Below, in pieces: positions 1 through 10,245 of a stretch of 64,000 nucleotides of DNA (its first letter is position 1; each line of letters opens with the position of its first letter). This stretch comes from Flectonema sp. DT1601 (taxonomy: Eukaryota; Euglenozoa; Diplonemea; Diplonemida; Diplonemidae). The DNA lies in contig OZ025799.1 in NCBI GenBank assembly GCA_964019425.1, positions 620,001 to 684,000 on the forward strand, given 5' to 3'. Under the pieces are notes generated by a model. It was not told where the DNA came from. It made no database searches and saw only the letters and a program-made list of their open reading frames with translations. The position numbers were made by a program, and so were the translations under genes.

Positions 1-1
1 A

Positions 2-793
2 CGAGCTGAGAACAGAAATATATTTGAATCAATCGCTGGTCAACAAGAACTAAACAACGAACAAAAAGACACTCAAACTCAACCTCTAACAGACACCTTA
101 GAAAAACCAACAAACAAAGAAATAGGATACGGTACACGTAAGCCATCTGAGTGGCTCGGGATGATGTCCAACGTAACGGAGGATAAGTCAAGTAATCAGG
201 ATATAGGAAATCGTTTTAATAGGCATTCGTCAAAGATTCTAAACTCACTGATGCCAAACACCAATTCAATCAAAACCAATAATAAGACTATTAATAATTT
301 AACCCAAGATAAGGTTCTCGACACACAACAGATTGTAAAGACGAAATTACCTGCTCCTGAAATTTCAAAAAGAATGAAACTATCACGTCACGTACTCGAG
401 TCAGTTTCTCAAAGAGGGATTTCAATTACTTATAAAATAAATGACAAGTCTGCAACAACACAAAAACCATCGAATGCGACACCAATCGACGACAAGCTAA
501 CTAAGTGGTTGCTGTCTGAAGAAGCTCATTCGGCTCAAAAAAGATTACTTTTAACTGAAGATCGAACATGTTCGCGAACAAGAGAATTACTAAAACATTT
601 TTGGAGAAATGTATCCGACAATCAGATCGATGAAGTCAGCCGTATTCACACCATCTTATTAAAAATATTAACAGAGTTTGATAATGCCATACCTACTGTC
701 AAGGACACCCTACTTCTTCAACACTACAACCTACTCAGAAAGATGATATCTCGAGCCCTTGCCGTTCAAGGGCAGTCAGGATGGAACCAATAG
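2..793 (+). CDS. C-terminal part of an unknown protein, cut by the window edge
   Basis: The reading frame is open from base 2 to the TAG at 791-793, so the N-terminus lies outside the window. The visible 263 residues are polar and Asn/Thr/Gln-rich for the first two thirds and look disordered. The last 90 residues (from about TKWLLSEEAH) look helical and may be the only folded part. The first in-frame ATG at 161 is probably internal, because the frame runs upstream without a stop. I recognise no family. Codon use resembles the downstream plus-strand genes, so it is probably a real host gene. Confidence 0.6.
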   Translation, partial: RAENRNIFESIAGQQELNNEQKDTQTQPLTDTLEKPTNKEIGYGTRKPSEWLGMMSNVTEDKSSNQDIGNRFNRHSSKILNSLMPNTNSIKTNNKTINNLTQDKVLDTQQIVKTKLPAPEISKRMKLSRHVLESVSQRGISITYKINDKSATTQKPSNATPIDDKLTKWLLSEEAHSAQKRLLLTEDRTCSRTRELLKHFWRNVSDNQIDEVSRIHTILLKILTEFDNAIPTVKDTLLLQHYNLLRKMISRALAVQGQSGWNQ

Positions 794-1101
794 CTGTGAA
801 TGGATACTTAATTTATACCGCATCTAACTTTTACTCTGCTGTGAGTTTTGTTGGAAATGGAAACCACTAATCGTTAATTACCTGATGCAGGTGGTGTTGT
901 TCTCACATAACACGGATGATCCATTCGTGTTTTCAACTGTTGTAAAAAAAAAATATAATCTTTTTTTTTTTTGATTAATTTTAATTCACCCTTTCGCAGA
1001 GAAGTTCTTCATGAAGATAGATGATGCTAAGATCCCAATAAACTTTTTTTCTTTCTTTTATTTAATTATTACTTCCTCTTAGCCTTCCCAGGGAACGGAC
1101 G
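794..1101. other. Intergenic spacer with homopolymer runs
   Basis: No gene is seen. It contains an A9 run, a T12 run near 960 and, at its right end, the pyrimidine-rich stretch and AG (1043-1082) that precede the next gene. Confidence 0.6.
1043..1082 (+). promoter_or_regulatory. Candidate splice acceptor (spliced-leader type)
   Basis: A long T/C-rich stretch ends in CTCTTAG, 19 bases before the ATG at 1102. There is no donor-containing exon upstream that joins in frame, so trans-splicing of a leader is the simplest reading. It could also be the end of a 5'-UTR cis intron. Confidence 0.4.
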
Positions 1102-1824
1102 ATGGCTGCAAAAGAGATAGTGTCAAAGGTAGGACGATGGTCGTATAAAAGTGTTAGCGAATCGGTTGGGGATTTCGTAGCGAGATTACCGCCGTCAAGA
1201 ACAACAGTGGATACGACACCATGGATATGTGCTCATCACATGCATGAGGCTTGGGAACCTGATCCGCTTCCAGAGAAGTTGGTGTCTGAATTCGAAAGAA
1301 AAGTAACACCTGAAGTGCTTCGCAAAGATGAGGAACGATTAATCCAACAAATTGACATGGAAAGTATACTTCCTTTATTTATAAAACATAAATATTATTT
1401 AGGAAAATGGTGTTTTACTATTGAGCGTGACGACGTTGACGATGTTTGGGAACGAACTTGCAGCCTTCTATTCAACAAGGGACTTGGATGTGGTGTAGCA
1501 AAAGTCTCTCCAGCACATCCTGAATCAGACACTCACATGCTTTGCGTCTATTCACTTGACTTAACTAACACATGGGACGTTCAACGGGTAGGAGAACAGA
1601 TAAGAAGGGAACTCGACATTCAGGATACAGTCTTGAAGTACAAACCAGAAGCAGCAACTCAACTAGATTTGTATTGTGAAAACGACAAATGGGGTCCAAG
1701 ACCTACAACTGTTTACACAAACATAAAATTCAGACAAAATCTCGCGATTAAAAGAAGATTTTGGGACGAACGAAGAACATGTATCTTCGCTATGCAAGAA
1801 GCTTCAGTATTTCGTATGATGTAA
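1102..1824 (+). CDS. UPF0696/Bles03-like (DUF1917) protein
   Basis: 240 residues. From about residue 120 the order GKWCFTIERDDVDDVW, then a G-L-G-x-G-V-A-K-V-S strand, HMLCVYSLDL, a helix ending RRELDI, and YKPEAATQLDLY resembles the C11orf68/Bles03 (DUF1917) family, whose fold is similar to eIF4E. The family's cellular role is not established, so no function is assigned. The N-terminal 60 residues carry a conserved-looking TPWICAHHMHEAWEP segment. The start is the first ATG after a strong T-rich AG acceptor. The family assignment is from remembered motif order only; an eIF4E-like fold protein outside this family is the main alternative. Confidence 0.6.
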   Translation: MAAKEIVSKVGRWSYKSVSESVGDFVARLPPSRTTVDTTPWICAHHMHEAWEPDPLPEKLVSEFERKVTPEVLRKDEERLIQQIDMESILPLFIKHKYYLGKWCFTIERDDVDDVWERTCSLLFNKGLGCGVAKVSPAHPESDTHMLCVYSLDLTNTWDVQRVGEQIRRELDIQDTVLKYKPEAATQLDLYCENDKWGPRPTTVYTNIKFRQNLAIKRRFWDERRTCIFAMQEASVFRMM

Positions 1825-2010
1825 TTCAAACAAGTAACTTAATGTTGTTTGGTATCCACATCATCAGCTCAGTCTGATCTATTACTGTATTAGGGTTTTG
1901 TGTTGAACAACTCCTATAATGTAGGCTCGTTTATTATAATAAGAATATTACTCAAAAGCTGGACCTGGGTAAAAAAAAAAAAAAGTCAGTCTTCTCGTAA
2001 TAAAAAATAT

Positions 2011-2062
2011 TTCTAACTATTGTAGCGGGAGGGGAAATCTAAAAAAAAAAAAAAAAAAAAAA
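2011..2062 (+). promoter_or_regulatory. Branch-like CTAAC, TAG acceptor and A22 leader before the kinesin start
   Basis: CTAAC at 2013-2017 and TTGTAG ending at 2025 look like a branch point and splice acceptor. They are followed by a short purine-rich stretch and about 22 A residues running directly into the ATG at 2063. The same arrangement of a long A run touching the start codon recurs at 7280. Confidence 0.4.
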
Positions 2063-4123
2063 ATGAAACGACGCCTCCAACGAGATGGAGCGGAGAGAAT
2101 GATTGTTGTTGTCAGGGTACGAGTTTTAACCGAGAGAGAGAGACAGTTATGTAGTCTCAGATACCCACACAGAGCAAGTGTATCATACTGCTGTGTTGAT
2201 TGTGTTGGTGAAGACGTTATAGTAACTGATCCAGACTCTCCTGAAGGAAGCTGCTCTCGTCGATACACATTTGACAGAGTATTCGATTCTACATCAACAA
2301 ATGATGATGTTTACGCTGCTACAGTAAAACCACTTCTACCAGGTCTTTTAGAAGGCTACAACGCAACATGCTTCGCCTATGGAATGACAGGAGCTGGTAA
2401 AACTTTTACAATGATGGGAACAGATCGATTTAAGGGTTTGTGTACCATGGCTGTTGAAGAGTTATTTCCAAAAATTGAATCCATGACTGGAAAATGTGCA
2501 GTCCACGCATCCTACTTAGAAATATACAACGAGAAAATAAAAGATCTACTATCACGTAATGATGCTCGCAGACACGATATTATTGAAGACCCGGAAAGGG
2601 GTGTCGTGGTGACTGATCTAGCTGAGTACTTGGTTACTAATTTACAAGACTTACATACTTTAATGTCACTCGGTTGTGAAAAACGAACACGTGCCTCAAC
2701 GTCAAGTAACGTCGTGTCTTCGAGATCTCATGCTATTCTACTCATTACTGTGAAACATCAATCTAATGATAAAATGGCATCAATTGGGAAATTAGCTCTA
2801 ATCGACTTGGCTGGATCAGAGAGAGCATGTCCTGGTGAAACCAGACAATCAAAACGAGTTCAAGAAGGCGCCAACATAAACAGATCACTCCTCGCATTAG
2901 GTAACTGCATCACCATATTAGGAGATGGAAAGGAACGAAGACACGTTCCGTATAGAGACTCAAAACTGACCAGATTGCTTAAAGATTCTCTTGGTGGGAA
3001 CACTCGCACTGTGATGATAGGAAATACGAGTCCATCTTCGACATGTTATGAAGAATTAGTAAGCACCCTGAAGTATGCTTCACGTGCTAGAAACATCTCT
3101 CGTCATGTAACTAGAAATGCGGTAGCGGTATCACCAGAAACACCAAAGCAAAATGAACATCTTTTGACTGACGTGAGACAGTTACAAGATCAATTGAGCT
3201 CAAGATCACCTCCACTTGAAGTTATTGAACGACCGATTATATCAAAACCCTTCATTGCCATCCCAATTGATGATTGCGTATCGACTCATTGCATAGATGA
3301 TCAAGCTTTATTACCAATAAAGAAAGCTATCTCGTCATGCTTTTATTTAAAATCATCATTTGATGCAACGCTTCCGACCATCTCTGAATCTTCAATCGCA
3401 GACTGTAATGTTGATAACCACCATACAACTGATCCATTTACAATTTCACATTACTCATCAGCTGACCTAACTAGTGATGATATTGATGTTAATAAGGTAT
3501 CGATGTTAAGTTCTGATGAGTGGAGTTTAATTGAAAATCTAATTAATCAAAATAAACCAAAAGACACGATCTCGAAGCCTTCTGAACAACATGAAGAAGA
3601 AGAAGGTGTTAGTGTTAGTCTAATCAGTGAAATCCAACCTGAATTTAATAAAAGATTAGATGATCAATCGCAGTTCGATCTCGTTCATCTCGTCAACGAT
3701 AAACACCTCCCCGTAGATGATATTGATTGTGATGAGACGACTGTTGGGGTTCATAAAAATGAAGAAAAAGTTATAGAAGAGGTCCAACAACATAACAACA
3801 ATTCCATATTAGAAAAGGGTAACTCGATATTAATGGAAGAGATCGTCTCTAAGAAATCAACTAAATCTCGTCCACCTCGAGAACGACGAACAGCTGTTGA
3901 TCACTCAGCTGTCACCGGAACCACTTCTAGTAAATGGAGAGAGACACGTGTTCCTGATTGGAGGACAAAACGTTCCGATCTGCGTGTCGTCGAGTCCATT
4001 GCTTCTCTTGTTTCTCCTCATAAATCAGGAATCCCATCATCAGCTCCTTCTCCAACTCTTCCCTGCAGTAGCACAAAGTCTTCAGAACTAAACAATCGAG
4101 AAGCACTCGTTCTATTTCCTTAA
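2063..4123 (+). CDS. Kinesin with N-terminal motor, kinesin-8-like
   Basis: 686 residues. This is a microtubule-dependent ATPase. The motor spans about residues 13-346. It shows the P-loop GMTGAGKT at 107-114, switch I SSRSHA at 219-224, switch II DLAGSE at 248-253, the NINRSLLALGNCI helix at 271-283, and the motor end LKYASRARNI at 336-345. The FAYGMTGAGKTFTMMGT context and N-terminal motor resemble kinesin-8/KIF18-19 more than other families, but the subfamily is uncertain. The 340-residue tail is acidic and low in coiled coil, which is unusual for a dimeric transport kinesin. A basic, Ser-rich C-terminus (about 590-680) could bind microtubules or nucleic acid. The start is the first in-frame ATG, directly after an A22 run; all motor elements are present downstream of it. 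Confidence 0.93.
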   Translation: MKRRLQRDGAERMIVVVRVRVLTERERQLCSLRYPHRASVSYCCVDCVGEDVIVTDPDSPEGSCSRRYTFDRVFDSTSTNDDVYAATVKPLLPGLLEGYNATCFAYGMTGAGKTFTMMGTDRFKGLCTMAVEELFPKIESMTGKCAVHASYLEIYNEKIKDLLSRNDARRHDIIEDPERGVVVTDLAEYLVTNLQDLHTLMSLGCEKRTRASTSSNVVSSRSHAILLITVKHQSNDKMASIGKLALIDLAGSERACPGETRQSKRVQEGANINRSLLALGNCITILGDGKERRHVPYRDSKLTRLLKDSLGGNTRTVMIGNTSPSSTCYEELVSTLKYASRARNISRHVTRNAVAVSPETPKQNEHLLTDVRQLQDQLSSRSPPLEVIERPIISKPFIAIPIDDCVSTHCIDDQALLPIKKAISSCFYLKSSFDATLPTISESSIADCNVDNHHTTDPFTISHYSSADLTSDDIDVNKVSMLSSDEWSLIENLINQNKPKDTISKPSEQHEEEEGVSVSLISEIQPEFNKRLDDQSQFDLVHLVNDKHLPVDDIDCDETTVGVHKNEEKVIEEVQQHNNNSILEKGNSILMEEIVSKKSTKSRPPRERRTAVDHSAVTGTTSSKWRETRVPDWRTKRSDLRVVESIASLVSPHKSGIPSSAPSPTLPCSSTKSSELNNREALVLFP

Positions 4124-4456
4124 TTACAGACAACTTACAGTATTTGTTACGACTGTTTAGTCCTGAGTAAGATAAACTGCCTTTTGGACTCTCCCTCTCT
4201 CTGCGATATTTATATCTGCGATTACGTTATGGAAAAAAAATATTTATTTAAGAGCTGCAATCTAACTATGATTAATTATCCTTAACTGATGTTTGGTTGT
4301 TGCTCGGTTGTCCTTTTTTTTTTTGTTATTTGGATTTTTTTCCACTAGATAAGTCATCGTTAAAATTAGAAATTATTTTTTGTATTGGATGTGTTTGTTG
4401 TTTGAGTTTTTTTAATGTACTATTTTTTTTAAATAGAACGAATCAATAGCAAAACT
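4124..4456. other. Intergenic spacer ending in a candidate acceptor
   Basis: T-rich, no gene seen. It ends with a T8 run and AAATAG (AG at 4435-4436), 20 bases before the SAS-6 start, fitting the acceptor pattern seen elsewhere. Confidence 0.5.
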
Positions 4457-6472
4457 ATGTGGTATCAGCAACCTGATTTTACACCATCTCCGGGGGTTCC
4501 TCCTGTGATACCTGTCCCAGCAACTTATTCTAAAAATGATGAAATGGTCACCTTATTTGAAGGAAGTATACCCGTAGTAATTCAACGAGGTAAGGAACCT
4601 TCAACAGAAGTATTCGTTGTTGGAGTAATGACTAGTGGATCGTTTCCTTGTGAGCAACAAAATTCATCTCCTCCACAAAAACTTAATCAACAAGCTAATA
4701 CTAAAAGAGCTGTACATCTTCGCATCACTAGTCCTTCGGATCCATTTTTATTATACACCTCAACAGTTTCTGAAGAAGAGTATCCCAGTTTTAAGGAACA
4801 GCAGAGTGGGTTTTCCCTCCTTTTCGATTTTGTAAAATTCCCAAGCGTCCTGGTGGAGCTCTTAGAAGAAAGACAAGTTATTACTAAAGAGAATGGAGTG
4901 ACAGTTGCGAGAGGACAGATTTCAGATGGAGGACTTGGAGGTGAAATATCCAGGTCAGCCCGACTCTCAATCGACAGCGCTGATGGCCGCTTCAGTTTCA
5001 CGTCCACAACAATATACAGAAATAGTGAAATCCTCGGTCTTCAGGTAATTCAGGAAGACGATGCGGGTCAAAAACGTTATTTGGCCTCCAAGGCAGGTTC
5101 TCTTCAAACGAAATACCTTTCAAGTAGAAAAGAGTGCGAGCAATTAAAGTGTAGACTTGCTGAACTAATGAAGACAAGTGAAGGACACATTGAATCACTT
5201 AGAACTGACAACGACTCGTTGCAAACTCAAATAGCAATTGTGAAATCTGAACTCTCTCTTCAACACGAACAGAGAGAACGGGACATCGAAACTCGTTATT
5301 CTGAAGAGAAAAATGCATCTGACAACTTACATAGTGTTCAAATGCAAGCGACAATGACTAAATACGAACAATTATCAACTAGCTTACAACATGAATTGAA
5401 GTCTAAGTCTGAAAAGAACGAATTCTTACAGGAGAACATCCATACTTTGGAAAGTAAAAATAAAGACCTGTTGAGTTCTGTGGAATCTTCCACAGCAGAA
5501 ATCTCAACATTGAGACAACGATTGATTAAATTAGAAGCAAAGGAAGAAGGAACAGGAAGTACTATTTTAGACCAAAAACGACTACTCGACTCGAATCAGT
5601 TGAGACTCATTGAATTCGAAGAGAAGATCAAACACTATTCAGAAATGCTTACAACTGAAAAAACTCGCAACGAATCTTTATACAAAGAAACCCAATCCTC
5701 ACGCAATGAGATCGACGAGTGGAAAAAACAAGCAGGAGCGTCACTTCAGACAAAAGAAGAACGTGACGGTGAACTTTCTAAAGCTCACCATGTAATCAGA
5801 ACTTTACATGGAAAATTACAAGACAGCAAATTAAAAAGAAAAAGTCTCATGGTTGGCGCTGTTAAACAAGAACAAGAACTTACTGAACTTCGAGATGTCA
5901 AAATGGATCACGAAGACCGTAATAGAAAATTACAAATTGAAACTGAGGCACAGAATAAGGAATTGTCAGTTTTGAAAAATGATATTGAGAAGCTCACAGT
6001 TCAGCTAGGAGAAGCTAACAGCTGTATTGAATATCATCACAGAACTGGACAGTCTTCTTACAGTCGTCCGTACTCAGCTACGAAATACGGATCACCGATG
6101 GCATATAGGGGAACATCACAACAACCGACTGTTTCAACACCTTTGAAAGATCAGCCTATCACCGTTACCACCACTAGTAATGATACTATTGGTGATAGGA
6201 TAGGTACTGCTGCCCATCCTCATCTGGAACATTCTTTAGCAACTCTCAGTCATCACAATTACAGTACTATCGCTAATGATTCTGCTCCAGCTACAACATC
6301 TGCTTCTTCTGTTTCTCTTTTAAAATCATTCAAACCTTCAATTTTAACATCTTCACCAACTAGGACACCAAATCTCGTGATGTCGTTGGCGAAGTCTCAA
6401 ACACCTCATCAATCGATACCCAGCAACTTCTTCGTAAGTGAAGTAACAGGTCCAATTGGTACAACTGCGTAG
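4457..6472 (+). CDS. SAS6: SAS-6, centriole cartwheel protein
   Basis: 671 residues. SAS-6 dimers build the nine-fold cartwheel that templates centrioles and basal bodies. The N-terminal head (about 25-210) shows the family's typical order: a strand pair (VTLFEGSIPVVIQ), VHLRITSPSDPFLLYTSTVSEEEY, then FDFVKFPSVLVELLEE, and finally VIQEDDAGQKRYLASKAGSL leading into the coiled coil. A long coiled coil runs from about 210 to 535. The last 130 residues are Ser/Thr/Pro-rich and probably disordered, as in other SAS-6 proteins. An insertion rich in Gln/Asn/Ser (about 65-80) interrupts the head before VHLRIT. Length is within the family range (500-700). Presence of this gene implies the organism builds basal bodies. 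Confidence 0.92.
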   Translation: MWYQQPDFTPSPGVPPVIPVPATYSKNDEMVTLFEGSIPVVIQRGKEPSTEVFVVGVMTSGSFPCEQQNSSPPQKLNQQANTKRAVHLRITSPSDPFLLYTSTVSEEEYPSFKEQQSGFSLLFDFVKFPSVLVELLEERQVITKENGVTVARGQISDGGLGGEISRSARLSIDSADGRFSFTSTTIYRNSEILGLQVIQEDDAGQKRYLASKAGSLQTKYLSSRKECEQLKCRLAELMKTSEGHIESLRTDNDSLQTQIAIVKSELSLQHEQRERDIETRYSEEKNASDNLHSVQMQATMTKYEQLSTSLQHELKSKSEKNEFLQENIHTLESKNKDLLSSVESSTAEISTLRQRLIKLEAKEEGTGSTILDQKRLLDSNQLRLIEFEEKIKHYSEMLTTEKTRNESLYKETQSSRNEIDEWKKQAGASLQTKEERDGELSKAHHVIRTLHGKLQDSKLKRKSLMVGAVKQEQELTELRDVKMDHEDRNRKLQIETEAQNKELSVLKNDIEKLTVQLGEANSCIEYHHRTGQSSYSRPYSATKYGSPMAYRGTSQQPTVSTPLKDQPITVTTTSNDTIGDRIGTAAHPHLEHSLATLSHHNYSTIANDSAPATTSASSVSLLKSFKPSILTSSPTRTPNLVMSLAKSQTPHQSIPSNFFVSEVTGPIGTTA

Positions 6473-7251
6473 TTATTGTATCGAGTTGTTTGTAGTTGTT
6501 TGTTTTCTTTTGTTATTTTCTTGCAAAATAGATTTCTGTTTCCCCTTTTAATTTTATTTTTCCTTTTCACCCTACCTTCGGTCGATTTTCGGTGTAATGT
6601 CGTTGCGTATTTGTGATACGCTTCCATCATCACTATCTGTTCGCTTCCCATAGATCTTTTTTTTTGTTTTTGTTTTTTGTTTTTTGCTTCTGCGATTTTT
6701 TCGCAAAAAGCAATCTGAGAGGGGTTTTCTTTAGACTGAAATGAAGCCCTCTAATGTTGTTGGTAGTTTCGTTCCACCCATTGTTGTTCAGACAACTTTA
6801 GTTGTTAGGTAGAGAAGTTTATAAATAGCGAAACGAGTTTGTTTGGCATCCTTGTCTGAAAAAATGCGCATTTTGCATTATTTTTTTTTTTTTAATACCT
6901 GCGCTCTAGAATTTACCGTTCTCTTTATTAGTTCTTGAAAAAAAAAAAAAGAAGAAAAAAAAAATAGTAGTTGTGTTCCCCATCCCCAATCTTTCTTGCA
7001 GAATCTGAGTCTCTAGGCTTTATTCTTTTATGGTTGCCCCGCTCCTAGATAGTTATAATGAGTTTTGTGTAGTTTTTTTTCTTCGTACGTAGCTGTTCCT
7101 TCGCTCTATGCAGGTAGGGTACCCAAACTACATTACGTCACTTGCTGCTCGGAGTTGTGTTTGTTGACTTTTTTTTTTTGACATAGCCTTTCGTTGAACA
7201 TTATTCACTTTTTGACAAGAAGAAACCAAATCAAAAAAAAAAAAAATCAAC

Positions 7252-7279
<28 letters not shown>
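6473..7279. other. Intergenic spacer, T-rich then A-rich
   Basis: No gene recognised. T-rich blocks dominate up to 7180; a candidate acceptor GACATAG ends at about 7186. The last 50 bases are almost pure A and touch the start codon at 7280. Confidence 0.5.
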
Positions 7280-7282
<3 letters not shown>

Positions 7283-10245
7283 AAAATTCTACACTCGCTA
7301 ATATCATTAGCGACTGTGTCTTTGGTATCGTCGTCGTCGAACTTTGCCGTCATCGGAGAGGATGTCACAATTGGAGTAACACCATTCCCAACTCAAGATC
7401 CAAAGAATTGGGTTGCTTTCAATAATGTAATGAAAGATGTATGGTTTAATCTCAAACCTGCAACAACAATCAGATGTGGTGCATTTCAAATTCAAGATTT
7501 AACATCTGATCAGTTTGTCGGTGACAAGAACGTGACAATTGCTTTAATTTGGAACGAACTTTCATTCAAATGTGAGACCGACACCAAGAGTAGCTTAGCA
7601 GTTTCAGTGAACATGACCATGGTATGGGATACCGTAGCGTTTCCCCGTATCGGTGCTACCGATTTGGTGACTTGCAACTCAACTATTATATCTCAAAAGG
7701 CTGAGGGGATCTTTAAGAATGATATCATAAAGGATCTTGAAAAGAAGATTATTCCATTAGTTTGTACAAAACTCGCTAACGTAACAAACGCAATCAGCAA
7801 TAAAATTAAAAAACTTCCTCTACCAATCACCCCAAACAAACCAATTCCGAGACCAGCTGCATCTATTGCTGAAAAACCATTTGCACCATACTACAATAAG
7901 TTAGTAAAATTTGACGTTGGAGCAGCACAGTTCGCTACTCGTTTCTTAACTTTATTGCTAAACGTCGAGCGTAAGGGAATGCCTTTGATTGATGATATAT
8001 TATCTAAGGAGAATATCACTAAGGCGCTTATTCCAATTGGTACTAAGATTCCGTTATCTAATATTCCATACTTAGACGACATCGTTAATATGAACCTCAC
8101 TATAAAATCATTTGAGATTAACGGTTTGAACAAGATTGCTTCGATCAACTTAGTCGATGTGATTGGAGACTACACAATCCGTAATAGCATTAATATGAGT
8201 AGTATTTCATTCGATATTAGTGTAGAGGTTGATATCAGTTCTGGTTCTCTGGTCACACCTAACGGTCACATCGGCTCAGACGTTGTAAACATGACAGTAG
8301 CCATGACTGATGCTTTCTTAATATTTGATCTACTCCTCGCATTCGACAAGGAATCAATGATGAACACTGGCATTGGAGGATTCAACAAACGTCCATTAGG
8401 ATGCCTTCTCTCAATGCTATCAGGAAATACAAAAGTAACTGGAATCCCTGTTGGGTTTGATCTAACATTCTTAGATATTCAAATGAGCAGTTTTGCAATA
8501 ACTCAGATGAGTAGCAATCCTGGATTTGATGAAGTTTTCAACACAATTCTTAAGGGAATTGGTGCTATTTGGTATCTTCCTGTTAGTAGGTTGATTAGAG
8601 ACATGTTACAGTCAGTTGTAAGACCTCTTCTTTCAAAGGGACTTGTTGACTTTATAACCATCAGTCAGCAATCAGACAACTGTCCTTCTTCGACTGCGCC
8701 AAGCGCTGTCAGTGATACTCCGTCATCGTTGATGAGTTTGTTTGAGGAACTAAAAGTTAAAGAAAAAGATTTAACAGTTGTAAGAGAGAGTGACGTATCT
8801 AATCTGGGTAACCCTCCTCTTATTTACAACATCACATTATTTGGTTCTCCTGTTAATGTTACTCTGAAGGAATTCGAATCAAAACTATTTGACGAACCAA
8901 AGAACGCGACAGTGACGTTAGATGTTGGAGTGCAAGTGAGCGTTTCGGATATTCCTGTTCATGTTGAACTTTCATTTTTAAGAAATGGGATTGACAGGCT
9001 ACCAAAGAAGGTTACTACTCAAGGAGATACTGCTGCTGGGGCTTCAATAACATCTAAGATTGCTCCTCACGTTGGTCAAATTTCTGATGTTCTTAATGGA
9101 CTTCGTGAGGAAATGGGATTGTTCTTACAAACACCAGTAACAAGTGATGTTGCTGTTCAAGAAGCAACTTTCTTACGAGGAATCTCAAAAATGAGTTCTC
9201 AAATATCGTCGCTTCACGACTTGGTTAAATATTTGGAATTCGCGGGAGTGATGTCTATTAATGAAGTTGTTTCATACTTCCTTATTCATGGCTTCCCAAA
9301 GATCCCATCCATCGTTGAAAGGTACTCGTCAACGGGACTTCCTATTTCAATTAAGGACGGAACCATCGCTATCACTTTAAATAAAAAAATAAAAATTCCA
9401 CTTCCTGCGATCGCTGAAAAGTTTTTCGTCAACATGACGCTTACTGTAAAGACATTATACTTTGCTCTTCCTTCAAAGAAGGACTTAGCGATACCAAAGA
9501 CTGAGATGAAGGGTAGGTTTACTTTAAATAGTATCTTTAAAAAGGTTAATACCAACTTTACTGTTGATGTAGATCTCGAGGTTTCTCCTGGACCAAAAAC
9601 CTTTGGCATGTACAACAACACTGTCTGGAGTGACACTTTATCAGTCGGTTTGGATAATGCGACTTTGGAAGTTGATACTCGCATGGCATTTGATGCAGCT
9701 CTGTTTGATAGACTTTCACTGTACTCGTTGTTATTCACACCAATGCCTTGTATCTTTTCTCCAATGGTTTTGGATGTTAACATTACTAAGGCTAGCAAGT
9801 CTGGAAAGGTTCCGTTCAGAATAAACGATATCGCTTCAGGACTTTCTATTACATCTATTCAACGCACTGCTGGAAACGTTTTTATTAAGTCTGTCACTGG
9901 ACAGCCTATTTTTGGTAACTTAACTGACACTATTGCTAACATTGCAACAGCTGCTTTGGGTATGACTGTTGTTGAGACTTTCGCTAACGTTGGAATGTTT
10001 GCTCTGGTTGCTGCGGCTTTTGCTGATAACGTATGTGTTAAATTCTGTGGTGAAATATTTCTGAAAAAAAAAATAAAAAAATAACAACAACAAAACAGCT
10101 TCTATGGGATCCATGTTTGGTTCCAGCTGCCATCCCTCCAACAGCAAGACCAACGTACATTCCGGCACCACCTGCAGATTCTGCAACGATGGGGCTACCA
10201 TCAGCTGTTATGTTGTTGTTTGTTATTGTTGCCTTTATGTTCTAA
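7280..10245 (+). CDS. Secreted N-glycosylated surface protein with GPI-type tail (two exons)
   Basis: Exon 1 is 7280-10030 and exon 2 is 10099-10245, joined across a 68-base GT-AG intron in phase 0, giving 965 residues. Reading through the intron would give a lysine tail encoded by an A run, which is unlikely. Residues 1-20 form a signal peptide (MKILHSLISLATVSLVSSSS). Many N-x-S/T sequons and paired cysteines follow, and the two halves seem to repeat a beta-rich layout with amphipathic strands. Exon 2 ends in Pro-rich sequence, then small residues (ADSAT), then SAVMLLFVIVAFMF with nothing after it, which is a classic GPI-attachment signal. The layout is loosely reminiscent of BPI/LBP lipid-binding proteins, but I do not assign that family. 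It probably lies on the cell or flagellar surface. Confidence 0.75.
10031..10098 (+). other. 68-base spliceosomal intron in the glycoprotein gene
   Basis: Donor GTATGT at 10031 and acceptor AACAAAACAG ending at 10098. Removing it keeps frame (phase 0) and replaces an A-run-encoded tail by a 48-residue exon with a hydrophobic C-terminus. The acceptor side is A/C-rich rather than T-rich. Confidence 0.75.

Noticed and set aside
9286-9798. 170-codon minus-strand frame inside the glycoprotein gene
   Set aside because: It is the antisense of a well-supported coding exon with a signal peptide and sequons; no family features on the minus strand.
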